Part shown: piece after piece, positions 22,312 through 30,253 of the stretch | How the letters are laid out: every line of letters begins with the position of its first letter | Numbering within the stretch: position 1 is the first letter of the stretch | From: JALYXS01 sp051003795 | GTDB lineage: Bacteria; Acidobacteriota; Terriglobia; Bryobacterales; Bryobacteraceae | NCBI GenBank assembly: GCA_051003795.1 | Contig: JBPCKZ010000225.1 | Span: forward strand, 1 to 37,135 | Direction of reading: 5' to 3' | DNA: 37,135 nucleotides | The notes under the pieces: generated by a model | Told to the model about the DNA's origin: nothing | The model's database searches: none | The model's input: only the letters and a program-made list of their open reading frames with translations | Translations under genes and position numbers: made by a program

Positions 22312-23177
22312 ATCGCCGTGAACTGCTGATGTCCGTGTCCGCTCTTGCCGCCGCAAGCGGACTTCCTGCGCAACCCGCATCCAAATCGCAAATGCGCGCG
22401 GGTCTGGTCGCCTACTCGTTTCGCAAACAGCTCGCATCGAAGTCCATGACTTATGAAGCGTTGATCCGCTACGTTTCGGATTTGGGCCTCGACGGAATGG
22501 ACACGACGGTTTACTGGTTTCCGGATACGTCGGACCGGTTCCTCGCGTCGTTGCGTCGAACCGCCTACAAAAGTGGGGTTAGCCTCTATAGCGTCGCCGT
22601 GCGAGCGCGGCTTTGCCAGCCAACCCCCGAGTTGCAGAGCGCCGAAATCGAGAACGTGAAGAAATGGATCGACGTGGCCGGCAAGCTGGGCGCGGGCCAC
22701 GTGCGCGTTTTCGGCGGGACATTACCGAAGGGCGCGACCGAAGCGCAGGGTATCGGCTGGGCCGTTGAGGTGTTAAAGCGATCGGCTGAAGCGGCGGAGG
22801 CGAAGGGCATTGTTCTCGGCGTGGAGGACGATGGCGGGCTGACGGCCACCGCCGAGCCGACGATCGAGATCGTGAAACAGGTGAACTCGCCGTCGGTGGG
22901 GATTAATCTGGACACGGGAAATTTTCCGAAAAACGGCTATTCGCAGGTGGCGATGTGCATCCCGTACGCCACGAATGTGCACTTCAAAGAGCACATAGCC
23001 GGCGCGGACGGCACGAAGGAAAAGGCGGAATGGGACCGGCTGATCGGCATGTTCGCAAGCGGCGGCTATCGGGGCTATCTTTCGCTCGAGTACGAGGAGC
23101 CGGAAACCGCGGAAACGGCCGTGCCGCCCTTGGCCGCGGCTCTGCGCCGGGGCGTTCGGAAGTACGCTATCGTTTGA
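22308..23177 (+). CDS. Sugar-phosphate isomerase/epimerase-like TIM-barrel protein (Tat-type N-terminus)
   Basis: A 289-residue AP-endonuclease-2/xylose-isomerase-like TIM barrel, typical of sugar and inositol isomerases or epimerases. Metal-site candidates are the glutamate in VLGVEDDGG, the aspartate in GINLDTGNF, the histidine in NVHFKEH and the last glutamate in LSLEYEEPE. The N-terminus MNRRELLMSVSALAAASGLP resembles a twin-arginine signal. ATG 22308 is chosen: GGAG lies nine bases upstream and the codon overlaps the preceding stop. The dehydratase gene follows eight bases after its stop, suggesting that the two act on the same sugar (inference). Confidence 0.85.
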   Translation: MNRRELLMSVSALAAASGLPAQPASKSQMRAGLVAYSFRKQLASKSMTYEALIRYVSDLGLDGMDTTVYWFPDTSDRFLASLRRTAYKSGVSLYSVAVRARLCQPTPELQSAEIENVKKWIDVAGKLGAGHVRVFGGTLPKGATEAQGIGWAVEVLKRSAEAAEAKGIVLGVEDDGGLTATAEPTIEIVKQVNSPSVGINLDTGNFPKNGYSQVAMCIPYATNVHFKEHIAGADGTKEKAEWDRLIGMFASGGYRGYLSLEYEEPETAETAVPPLAAALRRGVRKYAIV

Positions 23178-23185
23178 TTCCGACA

Positions 23186-24412
23186 ATGAATCGGCGGCAA
23201 TTTCTTTCCTCATGCCTTGTTCCCGCCGTGGCCTACGCCCAAACGGTAGCGCAAAAAGCAAAACCCCTTCACCTGAAGATCGCCGGCATTAAAACGTTCA
23301 TCGTCAACGTCGGCGGCGTGAACTGGGTGTTCTGCAAGGTAGCGACGAACCAAGGTCTCACCGGACTCGGCGAAGGTTCCGTGACCAGCAAGGAAGCCAC
23401 GCTCGCGCAAGCCATCCTCGAACACGAACGCTTTCTGGTGGGTAAAGATCCAACCGACATCGAGCTGCTCTGGCAAGGGATGTTCCGCTATCCGCGATGG
23501 CGCGGCGGACCGATTCTCAACAGCGCGATCAGCGCCGTCGAGATCGCGCTGTGGGACATCGCCGGCCAGGCGCTCGGCGTTCCGATTTACAAACTGCTGG
23601 GCGGAGCGGCGCGGGAACGCGTGCGCATGTATCTCGACGTGGGCGGATCGTCGGCGGAACAGCTTGCCGCGAGTTTCGTCCGCGCGAAATCGGAAGGCTA
23701 CACGGCCGCGAAATCCGGCTTTATCACTGTTGAAAACGAGCGCGTAATTCCGTCATTCGCGGTTCGCGAGGCGGCGCGAAAACTGGATGCGGTTCGCAAG
23801 GCCGTGGGAGACGATTTCGATATCTGCATCGACGCGCACGGGCAACTCACGACCGTGATGGCCGTCGATTTCTGCACGCGCATCGAGCCGCTGCGCCCGA
23901 TGTTCGTCGAGGAAGCCACTCAGTTGGAAGACCTTGGCGAACTTGCCCTGCTTCGAGAGAAGACCAAGGTTCCGCTCGCGACCGGCGAGCGATCGTTCAC
24001 CAAATACGGCTTTGCCGATTTCTGTTCCCGCCATCTGGTGAACTACATTCAGCCCGACGTCTGCCATGCGGGAGGCATTCTCGAATTGAAGAAGATCGGA
24101 ACCATCGCGGAGACGTACCGCGTGGAAATGGCGCCGCACAATCCGCAAAGCGAAGTGAGCACGCTGGCGTCGCTGCACGTGGATGCGACGACGCCCGCCT
24201 GCACCATTCAGGAGTACAGCCCGAAGCGCGAATCTTGGATTCAGGATCTGTTCAACGGCGGCGCGGTGGTCGTCAAAAACGGCTACGCGGAATTGCCGAG
24301 CCGCCCCGGACTAGGCGTGGATCTCAATGAAAAGATCGCGGCGGAGCATCCGTACAAGCCCATCACGCGCCAGCATTTCACGTTCGCGGATGGGTCGGTG
24401 GCGGATATTTAG
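23186..24412 (+). CDS. Enolase-superfamily dehydratase (mandelate racemase/muconate lactonizing type)
   Basis: A 408-residue acid-sugar dehydratase or racemase. The Tat-like start MNRRQFLSSCLVPAVAYAQ is followed by the capping domain (VFCKVATNQGLTGLGEGSV) and the barrel with LLGGAARERVRMYLDVGG. Visible catalytic set: lysine in GYTAAKSG, metal ligands in DICIDAHGQ, FVEEATQ and ATGERSFTKYGF, and histidine in MAPHNPQSEV. This resembles galactonate-dehydratase-like members, but the substrate cannot be fixed. ATG 23186 was selected because the longer frame from 22955 runs inside the upstream gene. No Shine-Dalgarno site is seen, so coupling to the gene eight bases upstream is likely. It is convergent with the second GMC gene. 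Confidence 0.9.
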   Translation: MNRRQFLSSCLVPAVAYAQTVAQKAKPLHLKIAGIKTFIVNVGGVNWVFCKVATNQGLTGLGEGSVTSKEATLAQAILEHERFLVGKDPTDIELLWQGMFRYPRWRGGPILNSAISAVEIALWDIAGQALGVPIYKLLGGAARERVRMYLDVGGSSAEQLAASFVRAKSEGYTAAKSGFITVENERVIPSFAVREAARKLDAVRKAVGDDFDICIDAHGQLTTVMAVDFCTRIEPLRPMFVEEATQLEDLGELALLREKTKVPLATGERSFTKYGFADFCSRHLVNYIQPDVCHAGGILELKKIGTIAETYRVEMAPHNPQSEVSTLASLHVDATTPACTIQEYSPKRESWIQDLFNGGAVVVKNGYAELPSRPGLGVDLNEKIAAEHPYKPITRQHFTFADGSVADI

Positions 24413-24423
24413 TCGTTCGTCGC

Positions 24424-26076
24424 TCAAGCCGACTTCAAATACTCTTTCGCGATGTAATCGCAAGCTCTCACCGTAATCGCCATCATGGTGAGCGTCGGAT
24501 TCTGGCACCCGCTCGAGACCCACGCCGCGCCATCGGTGCAAAACAGATTCGGCACGTCGTGCGCCTGATTGAAGCGGTTCAGCACGCTGGTCTTCGGATC
24601 GTTCCCCATGCGCGCGGTTCCGGTCTCATGGATGCAAAATCCAGGCACGGATTCGCCGCCCGTGAGATGCACGTCCTTCGCTCCGGCCGATTCGATCATC
24701 GCCGCGGCCTGCTCGCGTCCATCGTTGAATAGCGCCCGCTCGTTGCCGCCGTACTCCGCGTGAATTTTCAAAATCGGGATTCCCCAGGCATCCGCTTTTT
24801 CTTTATCGATGTCAACGTAGTTTTCCTTGCGCGCCAAGCACTCGCCCCATAGGGTGAGGTTCAAGCCCCACTCGCCTTTCCGCACGCCATCTTTATAAGA
24901 AGCCCCAAAGCCCGGCCGACTGAACGTGAACGCCGGACTGCTGCCGCCCTGATACCCGTACCCGCGGATGAATCCGTTGGTCGTGCTCTCCGTGACGTTG
25001 CGAAAACGCGGCACGTAAATGCCGTTCGGGCGGCGCGGCGGACCCGCCCACGGACGCGCTTCGAGCGTGGGCAGCACGCCCCCCGCCCCGCCGCCAAAGA
25101 TATGGTCCATCACGTACTTGCCCAGCGCGTCGTTCTGATCGCAAATTCCCGAGTTCATCATGAGCCGCGTCGATTCAAGCGTCGAGGCGCACAGCACGAC
25201 GACCTTCGCGCGCACCTCGCGCGCCTGCTTCGTGTTGCTTTCGATATAAGCCACGCCCGCCGCCTTGCCGTCTTTACCCATCACGACGTGGCTGCAAACC
25301 GCGTCCGTGATCAGCGTGAGCTTGCCCGTATTGGCGGCGTCTTGGATCGTCGTCCAGGGGCTGCTGAAGTATGAAAACGTGATGCAGCCTTGTTCGCACG
25401 GTCCGCAATAATGACAGGCCGCGCGGCCATTCAGGCTTCGGGTGAGGACGGCGGCGCGGCCGATGGTGACCGTGCGCCCCGCGAACGTTTTCTCGACCGA
25501 TTTCTTCAACAGCCGTTCGCCGCACGTCATTTCCATGCCCGGCTGAAATACGCTATCGGGAAGTTGAATCAAATTTTCGGCGGTTCCGCTGATCCCCACG
25601 TACTTTTCCACCTGCTCGTAATACGGAACCAGTTCTTCGTACGTGATGGGCCAATCGTCGCCATACCCGTCATGGCTCTTCGCCTTCAGATCGAGCGGGC
25701 TCATCCGGTAGCTTTGGCGTCCCCAACTCAGCGAGCGTCCACCGAGCACCCTCATGCGAATCCAGTGGAACGGTTTTTCCTGCGTATACGGATTTTCGAG
25801 ATCGTTGACGAACCAGTCCTGATTTGTTTCGCGGCACGCGTAGCAAAGCCCCTGGATCGGGCGCTTTTTGCGGATCTCCGGATCGAATCCCAGATAATTC
25901 ATCTGCCAGCTTGGCTTGTGTTCGGTGAAATCTTTCGGCGTAATCTTCCTGCCGGCCTCGAGAAGCGCGACCCGCAACCCCGATTCGGTAAGCTTCTTCG
26001 CAGCCCATCCGCCAGTAGCGCCGGAACCAACCACGATGGCATCGAAAGGTTCTTTCGGCGTGATGGTTTGTAACAT
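24424..26076 (-). CDS. GMC-family FAD-dependent oxidoreductase (second copy)
   Basis: A 550-residue flavoenzyme with the FAD motif VVGSGATGGWAAKKLTESGL and an acidic strand end (LLEAGRKI). A cysteine cluster at C221, C224, C227 and C231 (CHYCGPCEQGC) matches that of the other GMC gene at 12989-14545. The C-terminal block shows FCIHETGTARMG and the end-stretch NPTLTMMAITVRACDYIAKEYL. Unlike the first GMC gene it has no subunit-3 gene beside it. Presumably it oxidises a sugar or polyol, perhaps made by the convergent isomerase/dehydratase genes (inference). The 95 bases before its start hold a tandem repeat. Confidence 0.9.
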   Translation of the reverse strand: MLQTITPKEPFDAIVVGSGATGGWAAKKLTESGLRVALLEAGRKITPKDFTEHKPSWQMNYLGFDPEIRKKRPIQGLCYACRETNQDWFVNDLENPYTQEKPFHWIRMRVLGGRSLSWGRQSYRMSPLDLKAKSHDGYGDDWPITYEELVPYYEQVEKYVGISGTAENLIQLPDSVFQPGMEMTCGERLLKKSVEKTFAGRTVTIGRAAVLTRSLNGRAACHYCGPCEQGCITFSYFSSPWTTIQDAANTGKLTLITDAVCSHVVMGKDGKAAGVAYIESNTKQAREVRAKVVVLCASTLESTRLMMNSGICDQNDALGKYVMDHIFGGGAGGVLPTLEARPWAGPPRRPNGIYVPRFRNVTESTTNGFIRGYGYQGGSSPAFTFSRPGFGASYKDGVRKGEWGLNLTLWGECLARKENYVDIDKEKADAWGIPILKIHAEYGGNERALFNDGREQAAAMIESAGAKDVHLTGGESVPGFCIHETGTARMGNDPKTSVLNRFNQAHDVPNLFCTDGAAWVSSGCQNPTLTMMAITVRACDYIAKEYLKSA

Positions 26077-26115
26077 TTGGAAGCAAGTATATCGAATCGC
26101 CTTGAAGCGGCACGA

Positions 26116-26143
26116 TGTGGCATGGAAGGTGTGGCATGGAAGG
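26116..26143 (+). repeat. Perfect tandem duplication of a 14-bp unit
   Basis: TGTGGCATGGAAGG occurs twice without a gap (26116-26129 and 26130-26143) in the short space between the divergent second GMC gene and the MFS gene. It may be a duplicated regulator site or a simple slippage product; nothing further supports a role. Confidence 0.8.
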
Positions 26144-26171
26144 GGCGCGCTGGTTTACCATGTCGAGATAA

Positions 26172-27425
26172 GTGAGCACCACGGCACCACCCCCCAGCGC
26201 ATCTCCAACGCCCGCTAAACAGCTCGGCTTCCGCGAAGTGTTCGCCATTGCCGGCGTGCGCCGCTTGTGGATCGCGCAATTCGTCAGCATAATGGGCGAT
26301 TTTCTGGCCCTGTTCGCCATCCTCAGTGTGGCGTCGTTCCGGTTGCACGCCACGCCCGAACAGGTCACGCTGATTTCGGTCGCTTATATGCTGCCGATGG
26401 CGCTAATCGGCCCCGTGGCGGGGGTGTTCGTCGACCGCTGGAACGTGAAAGCAACCATGATTGCGAGCGACCTGGTGCGGTTCGGCCTCGCGCTATTGCT
26501 GGTGTTCGCGCGCGATCTCACTTCATTCTATTTCCTGCTGTTCGCGCTTAGTTTCGTATCGACGTTTTTTTCGCCGGCGCAATCGGTAACGGTGCGGACG
26601 CTGGTTCCACAGGAAGGCCTGCTTACCGCGAATGCCCTGATCATGCAGGCGTTTCTGGTCACGCGCATTGTGAGCCCGGCCATCGCCGGCGCGCTGGTCG
26701 GCGCGTTCGGGCCGGAATCGTGTTTCTATTACGACGCGCTCAGCTTTTTATTCTCCGCGCTCATGCTTTCCGGCATTGCGATTCATCGGACCGCCGCGGT
26801 TGCCAGTAAAGGCGTGGTCGCGGTTCTGAAAGATCTCGCCGGCGGCATGCGATTTCTGTTCGACACTCCCGCTCTTTCGTTCGTCATCCTCGCGATGGGC
26901 GCCGGATTTTTCGTGCTCAGCTGCTTTGGCCCGCTGATCGCAATCTACGTGCGCGATTTTCTTTCGGCGGGACCCCTGGCATTCGGTATTTTAAGCGCCC
27001 TGATCGGGGTCGGGATGCTGGTGGGAACGACCTTGCTGCGCCGCTTCGGGACGGTTATGTCGAACGAGAAGATGGTACTGGTGGGGCTGTTGTTGCTAGG
27101 CGGATCGGTTTGCCTGATGGCGAGCGTCCGATTCGTGTCCACCACCGCGGTGAGCACATTCGGGCTGGGATTCGGGGTGGCGTTCATCATCACGCCTGCA
27201 CAGGCGCTGATGCAGGGAAAAACCCCGGTGACGATGGTCGGACGGGTCAGCAGCAGCTTCATGTCCGTGATCGCGATATCCCAAATGTTGGGGTTGGTTC
27301 TATCGGGATCCGTTGCGGAGCGTATCGGAATTCGCAATCTGTTCTTCGCGTGCGCGGGATTGCTTGCCGCGATCGCGGTGGCGGGGTATTTCCGGCTGCC
27401 GAAAGAGGCGGAAGCGCCGGCTTAA
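26172..27425 (+). CDS. MFS transporter (enterobactin-exporter/macrolide-efflux-like)
   Basis: A 417-residue, 12-helix major-facilitator protein. After a short cytoplasmic head (LGFREVFAIAGVRRLWIAQF) come the first segments, including SIMGDFLALFAILSVAS and MALIGPVAGVFVDRWNVK, which holds the G-x-x-x-D-R-x-x motif of the TM2-TM3 loop. The second half has GFFVLSCFGPLIAIYVRDFL, IGVGMLVGTTLLRRFG and VSSSFMSVIAISQMLG. This pattern is common to drug and siderophore exporters; the substrate is unknown. The start is the GTG at 26172, with GAGATAA just upstream as a weak ribosome site. Confidence 0.85.
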   Translation: MSTTAPPPSASPTPAKQLGFREVFAIAGVRRLWIAQFVSIMGDFLALFAILSVASFRLHATPEQVTLISVAYMLPMALIGPVAGVFVDRWNVKATMIASDLVRFGLALLLVFARDLTSFYFLLFALSFVSTFFSPAQSVTVRTLVPQEGLLTANALIMQAFLVTRIVSPAIAGALVGAFGPESCFYYDALSFLFSALMLSGIAIHRTAAVASKGVVAVLKDLAGGMRFLFDTPALSFVILAMGAGFFVLSCFGPLIAIYVRDFLSAGPLAFGILSALIGVGMLVGTTLLRRFGTVMSNEKMVLVGLLLLGGSVCLMASVRFVSTTAVSTFGLGFGVAFIITPAQALMQGKTPVTMVGRVSSSFMSVIAISQMLGLVLSGSVAERIGIRNLFFACAGLLAAIAVAGYFRLPKEAEAPA

Positions 27426-27434
27426 TCGCTTAAG

Positions 27435-27746
27435 TCAATCCAGGTCGAAATCGCGCGGCGGCCGGGTCGGGTTCGGATCTTCCTTCGCCTGTTTCAGCAA
27501 TTCCTCGAATTTCCGATCCAGAACTTTTCCGTGGGATTTTTCCGCTGCGAATTGCTTTTGAAACGCCTCTTCGCGGCGTCCCGCTTCCCCTTTCAGCTTG
27601 GCCACCGCGACCGCCAGATCCTCAATGGCGGGGGGCTTCTCCGGGATTTTGTGTGAGATGACGGCGCGTGTTTCCGGATCGATCTTCAAAACTGCCTGGC
27701 AACACGGGCACGCCACCTCAATTAAAACTTTCGACATAGGGAACAT
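27435..27746 (-). CDS. Small conserved protein with an N-terminal CPCC motif
   Basis: A 103-residue protein of unknown family. Near the start VLIEVACPCCQAVLKID holds two cysteine pairs in C-x-C-C form, reminiscent of half a zinc ribbon or a redox pair. The rest is charged and helical (LAVAVAKLKGEAGRREEAF, EELLKQAKEDPNP) with an acidic tail. ATG 27746 or ATG 27737 may be the start; neither has a good ribosome site. A strong hairpin lies 7 bases upstream of the first ATG. Its end faces the MFS gene's end nine bases away. Confidence 0.6.
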   Translation of the reverse strand: MFPMSKVLIEVACPCCQAVLKIDPETRAVISHKIPEKPPAIEDLAVAVAKLKGEAGRREEAFQKQFAAEKSHGKVLDRKFEELLKQAKEDPNPTRPPRDFDLD

Positions 27747-27752
27747 CTTAGC

Positions 27753-27776
27753 GCCTGGAAAGGATTTTTTCCAGGC
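27753..27776. other. Nine-bp perfect hairpin upstream of the CPCC gene
   Basis: GCCTGGAAA (27753-27761) pairs with TTTCCAGGC (27768-27776) around a six-base loop. On the minus strand it would sit in the 5' leader, ending just before the ATG at 27746. There is no T-tract, so it is not a typical terminator. A similar but shorter element precedes the exopolysaccharide genes (29415-29431). Confidence 0.5.
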
Positions 27777-28043
27777 TCAAGGAAAGACGAGGTTAAAGAG
27801 GAACTCTTGAAGAATTTGGGGGCTAGGGGCGGAACTACATTAGGGAATTGTTTGGAAGATGGTCTATCCTTGAGCCTGTGAATTTTTGAATCACGCCGAC
27901 TAAACAGCAATCTTTCTGCCAAACAATAAGTCTTGATTTTTCAGAGAACCGGTCGCGAAAAGCCGGGAATGATGTGCAATTTCGGCACGGGGTGTCCCAA
28001 CCGTGTTCCAAACCGGCATTCCAAAGCGACCGCCGCGCGATTG
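27777..28043. other. Non-coding stretch between two minus-strand genes
   Basis: This stretch, with the hairpin beside it, forms a gap of about 297 bases that is more A/T-rich than the surrounding genes. Short frames exist on both strands but lack family character, ribosome sites and typical codon use. I see no tRNA-like fold, no repeat shared with the rest of the window and no clear promoter. It presumably contains the promoter of the CPCC gene. Confidence 0.5.
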
Positions 28044-28607
28044 CTACTTTTCTTCGGAAGAATTTTTCGGATCGATATGCCCGACCGTTTTTAACCGCTG
28101 ATAGAGCCGCTCTACCTCGATTTCATCCTCGGGCAGTAGCAACCGGTATCGCGGCGAGGGCAATTGCTTTGGATCGCCCGAAGAGGCGAGCACTTCACCC
28201 CAATACTGCCGGAACGGAATGCCGTCGATCAAGGCGTCGCGCGACATGCGCCGCAATGCCCGCAGCAGGCTCTTGCAGGACTCGAGGTCGCCCGGGTAAA
28301 TGAGCAATACTCGCGTATCGTCATACAGGGTCAGGCGGACAATGAGCGGCGACAGCCACCCCGTACGATCCAACCGGCGGACGTCCATCCAGGGAATGGT
28401 CCGGTTTCCGATGGCAAGACAGGCTTCCTGAATCTCAATGGGAGGCCGGAGCGCGAGAATCAAAAGCAGCACGGCGCTCACGATGAAGAGCACGCCGGGA
28501 ACGAATGCCGGCGGCCATTCCAGGCCCAACCACCCGGAAAATACGGCGAGAGCCAGGGCAATCAATCCGAACGAAACATAGTGGCGGGCGGGAACGTAGC
28601 GCGTCAT
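28044..28607 (-). CDS. Membrane-anchored protein of unknown function
   Basis: A 187-residue protein with two adjacent N-terminal membrane segments (about 11-30 and 34-54, VSFGLIALALAVFSGWLGL and FVPGVLFIVSAVLLLILAL). A cytoplasmic beta-rich domain follows (IEIQEACLAIGNRTIPWMDVRRLDR, LTLYDDTRVLLIYPGD), similar in outline to bacterial PH-like membrane proteins, and then a charged tail ending NSSEEK. It starts 43 bases downstream of the phosphatidyltransferase gene on the same strand, so the two may be co-transcribed. No catalytic motif is visible. Confidence 0.7.
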   Translation of the reverse strand: MTRYVPARHYVSFGLIALALAVFSGWLGLEWPPAFVPGVLFIVSAVLLLILALRPPIEIQEACLAIGNRTIPWMDVRRLDRTGWLSPLIVRLTLYDDTRVLLIYPGDLESCKSLLRALRRMSRDALIDGIPFRQYWGEVLASSGDPKQLPSPRYRLLLPEDEIEVERLYQRLKTVGHIDPKNSSEEK

Positions 28608-28650
28608 GTGGACCCTGACAATTTAAGATTACTCCCGCGCGAATCCCTCG

Positions 28651-29268
28651 TCAACGATGCCGGAAATAGGAGACTCCACGCCAAGTATAATGCACCGCGC
28701 TCCAGACCGTGGCCGCCGCCGCGGTCGCGATCAGCACGCGCGCCAGGCGGCGCAAGATGTCATGCTGCGGAACGGAGCCGAACGCATTCGAGGCGAGCAC
28801 GACCACCGCTGTCAGGATCTGGACGAAGGTGCTGATTTTGCCCCAGACCGTCGGCGTGTAGTCGCTATAAGTCGTGAACCGCATGGCGATGGCGGATGCG
28901 ATGAGCAGCGCGAGATCGCGGCAAAAGATTAGAATTACCAGCGCCCAGGGAACGCTCCCGATCCAGGCGAGCGCGAGGTAGACGGCGCTAAGCAGGACCT
29001 TATCCGAGATCGGATCGAGATACTGCCCGGCGCGGGTGGTGGCGTGAAATTTGCGCGCGAGGCCGCCATCGAATACATCCGTGGCGCCCGCGATGCCGAA
29101 TAGCCATCCGGCCAGCAGAGGGCGGCTGCGCACGATGGCCCACACAACAAATGGCGTGAACAGCAGCCGGGAAACCGTAAATCCGTGGACAAGGTAGCGT
29201 TTCCATCGGGGCGCCCTGAATGCAGTGGTGGGGGATTCGGTCATGAAGCTCGCGCCGGAACGCGGCAT
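28651..29268 (-). CDS. pgsA: CDP-alcohol phosphatidyltransferase (PgsA-like)
   Basis: An inner-membrane enzyme of phospholipid synthesis, moving a phosphatidyl group from CDP-diacylglycerol to an alcohol, commonly glycerol 3-phosphate. The 205-residue protein has the family signature D-G-x2-A-R-x8-G-x3-D-x3-D in VFDGGLARKFHATTRAGQYL followed by DPISDK, and about five further membrane segments. The gene symbol is the most common assignment for this length, but related cardiolipin or other alcohol transferases share the motif. Start 29268 or ATG 29244 (MTESPTTAF) are both possible. It is divergent from the exopolysaccharide export genes. Confidence 0.85.
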   Translation of the reverse strand: MPRSGASFMTESPTTAFRAPRWKRYLVHGFTVSRLLFTPFVVWAIVRSRPLLAGWLFGIAGATDVFDGGLARKFHATTRAGQYLDPISDKVLLSAVYLALAWIGSVPWALVILIFCRDLALLIASAIAMRFTTYSDYTPTVWGKISTFVQILTAVVVLASNAFGSVPQHDILRRLARVLIATAAAATVWSAVHYTWRGVSYFRHR

Positions 29269-29506
29269 ACCCGATTGTAAATTTAAACGACGATTCGGGC
29301 GTCCGAAAACCGGCTCCGCTCAAGTCTTGCGTGGAAACTGCCGATGGGAGTATTGTTGTGAGGAATTTAGGGTAAAGCGGACAGTTCCCTAGGAATTTTT
29401 AACCTGGAGCGCGGCGGAAAGGTATTTTCCGAAATGCTTCATCCTGATACGATATCTATTGACTCATAGCGGAAAATCGAGGTCCGGGCGCGTTCGTTTA
29501 CCAACT
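29269..29506 (+). promoter_or_regulatory. Divergent intergenic region before the exopolysaccharide genes
   Basis: These 238 bases separate the phosphatidyltransferase and the Wza-like gene. A short hairpin (CGGAAA / TTTCCG at 29415-29420 and 29426-29431, loop GGTAT) and A/T-rich stretches are present. No clear -35/-10 pair or sigma-54-type -24/-12 element is convincing. It must hold promoters for both directions. Confidence 0.4.
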
Positions 29507-30214
29507 ATGTCGAAGTTCACGTTATTGTCTATTAGCCTTCTCTGTTTCGCCTCCGTCGGGCGGCCGGCTCAAGCGCCGGTGCCCGCTCAAGATGTGCCCG
29601 CGCCAAATGTACCCGCGCCAAATGTACCCGCTCAAGGCGAGCCTGCGCCCAAGGCCGCCGTTTCCAGTTTGCCTGAAAAACTGCCGGAGACGGGCGCCGC
29701 GGCGACGGAGAAGCTTCCCAAAGCCGCCTCCGGCGTCGATCCCAACACATATGTCATCGGTCCGGAGGACGTTATATACGTTCGCGTTTGGAAAGATCAG
29801 GATTTATCCGGCATGGTGGACGTGCGGCCCGACGGCATGATCTCGATGCAATTGGTTGGTGAAATCAAAGCCGCGGGGCTCACCCCCGAACAGTTGTCCA
29901 AGGTTTTGACCGAGCGCCTTCTGGAAACTCACAAGCACCCCGAAGTGAACATTCAGATCATGAAGGTTTTGAGCAAGAAGTACTTTATCCAGGGAGAGGT
30001 CCACCGTCCGGGTTCGTATCCCCTAGTGGTGCCGACCAGGGTCCTCGAAGCTTTGGTAAACGCGGGCGGCTTCAACGATTTTGCCAACACGAAAAAGATC
30101 TACGTCCTCAGGGGCACGCAGAGGTTTCCCTTCAATTACAAAGACGTCAGCAAGGGTAAGCACACCGAAGAGAACATCATGGTCCAGAACGGCGATCAAA
30201 TCTTCGTGCCCTGA
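29507..30214 (+). CDS. Polysaccharide export outer-membrane protein (Wza-like)
   Basis: A periplasmic/outer-membrane export channel subunit of 235 residues. From ATG 29507 a signal peptide (MSKFTLLSISLLCFASVGRPAQA) leads into a proline-rich linker made of five-residue repeats, then the Poly_export domain (YVIGPEDVIYVRVWKDQDLS, VRPDGMISMQLVGEIKAAGL) and an SLBB domain (YFIQGEVHRPGSYPL, VLEALVNAGGFND, ending NGDQIFVP). A TTG at 29459 would add 16 residues before the signal peptide. The chain-length and kinase genes follow on the same strand, the standard export set. Confidence 0.9.
   Translation: MSKFTLLSISLLCFASVGRPAQAPVPAQDVPAPNVPAPNVPAQGEPAPKAAVSSLPEKLPETGAAATEKLPKAASGVDPNTYVIGPEDVIYVRVWKDQDLSGMVDVRPDGMISMQLVGEIKAAGLTPEQLSKVLTERLLETHKHPEVNIQIMKVLSKKYFIQGEVHRPGSYPLVVPTRVLEALVNAGGFNDFANTKKIYVLRGTQRFPFNYKDVSKGKHTEENIMVQNGDQIFVP
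29582..29641 (+). repeat. 15-bp tandem repeats coding for VPAPN/VPAQ units
   Basis: Two perfect copies of CCCGCGCCAAATGTA (29597-29611, 29612-29626) are flanked by two diverged copies (29582-29596, 29627-29641). The unit is five codons, so copy-number change would lengthen the proline-rich linker of the Wza-like protein without a frameshift. Confidence 0.8.
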
Positions 30215-30253
30215 TCTTATGTCCGTCCAACAAACCGCTTCCGGCATGGAATT

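Noticed and set aside
23186..23245. Lipobox (LSSC) in the dehydratase N-terminus
   Set aside because: It lies only ten residues from the start, too near for a lipoprotein signal; a Tat-type signal with RR fits better.
27722..27922. A 66-codon minus-strand frame in the A/T-rich gap
   Set aside because: It overlaps the CPCC gene's start and hairpin, lacks a ribosome site and has no family features.
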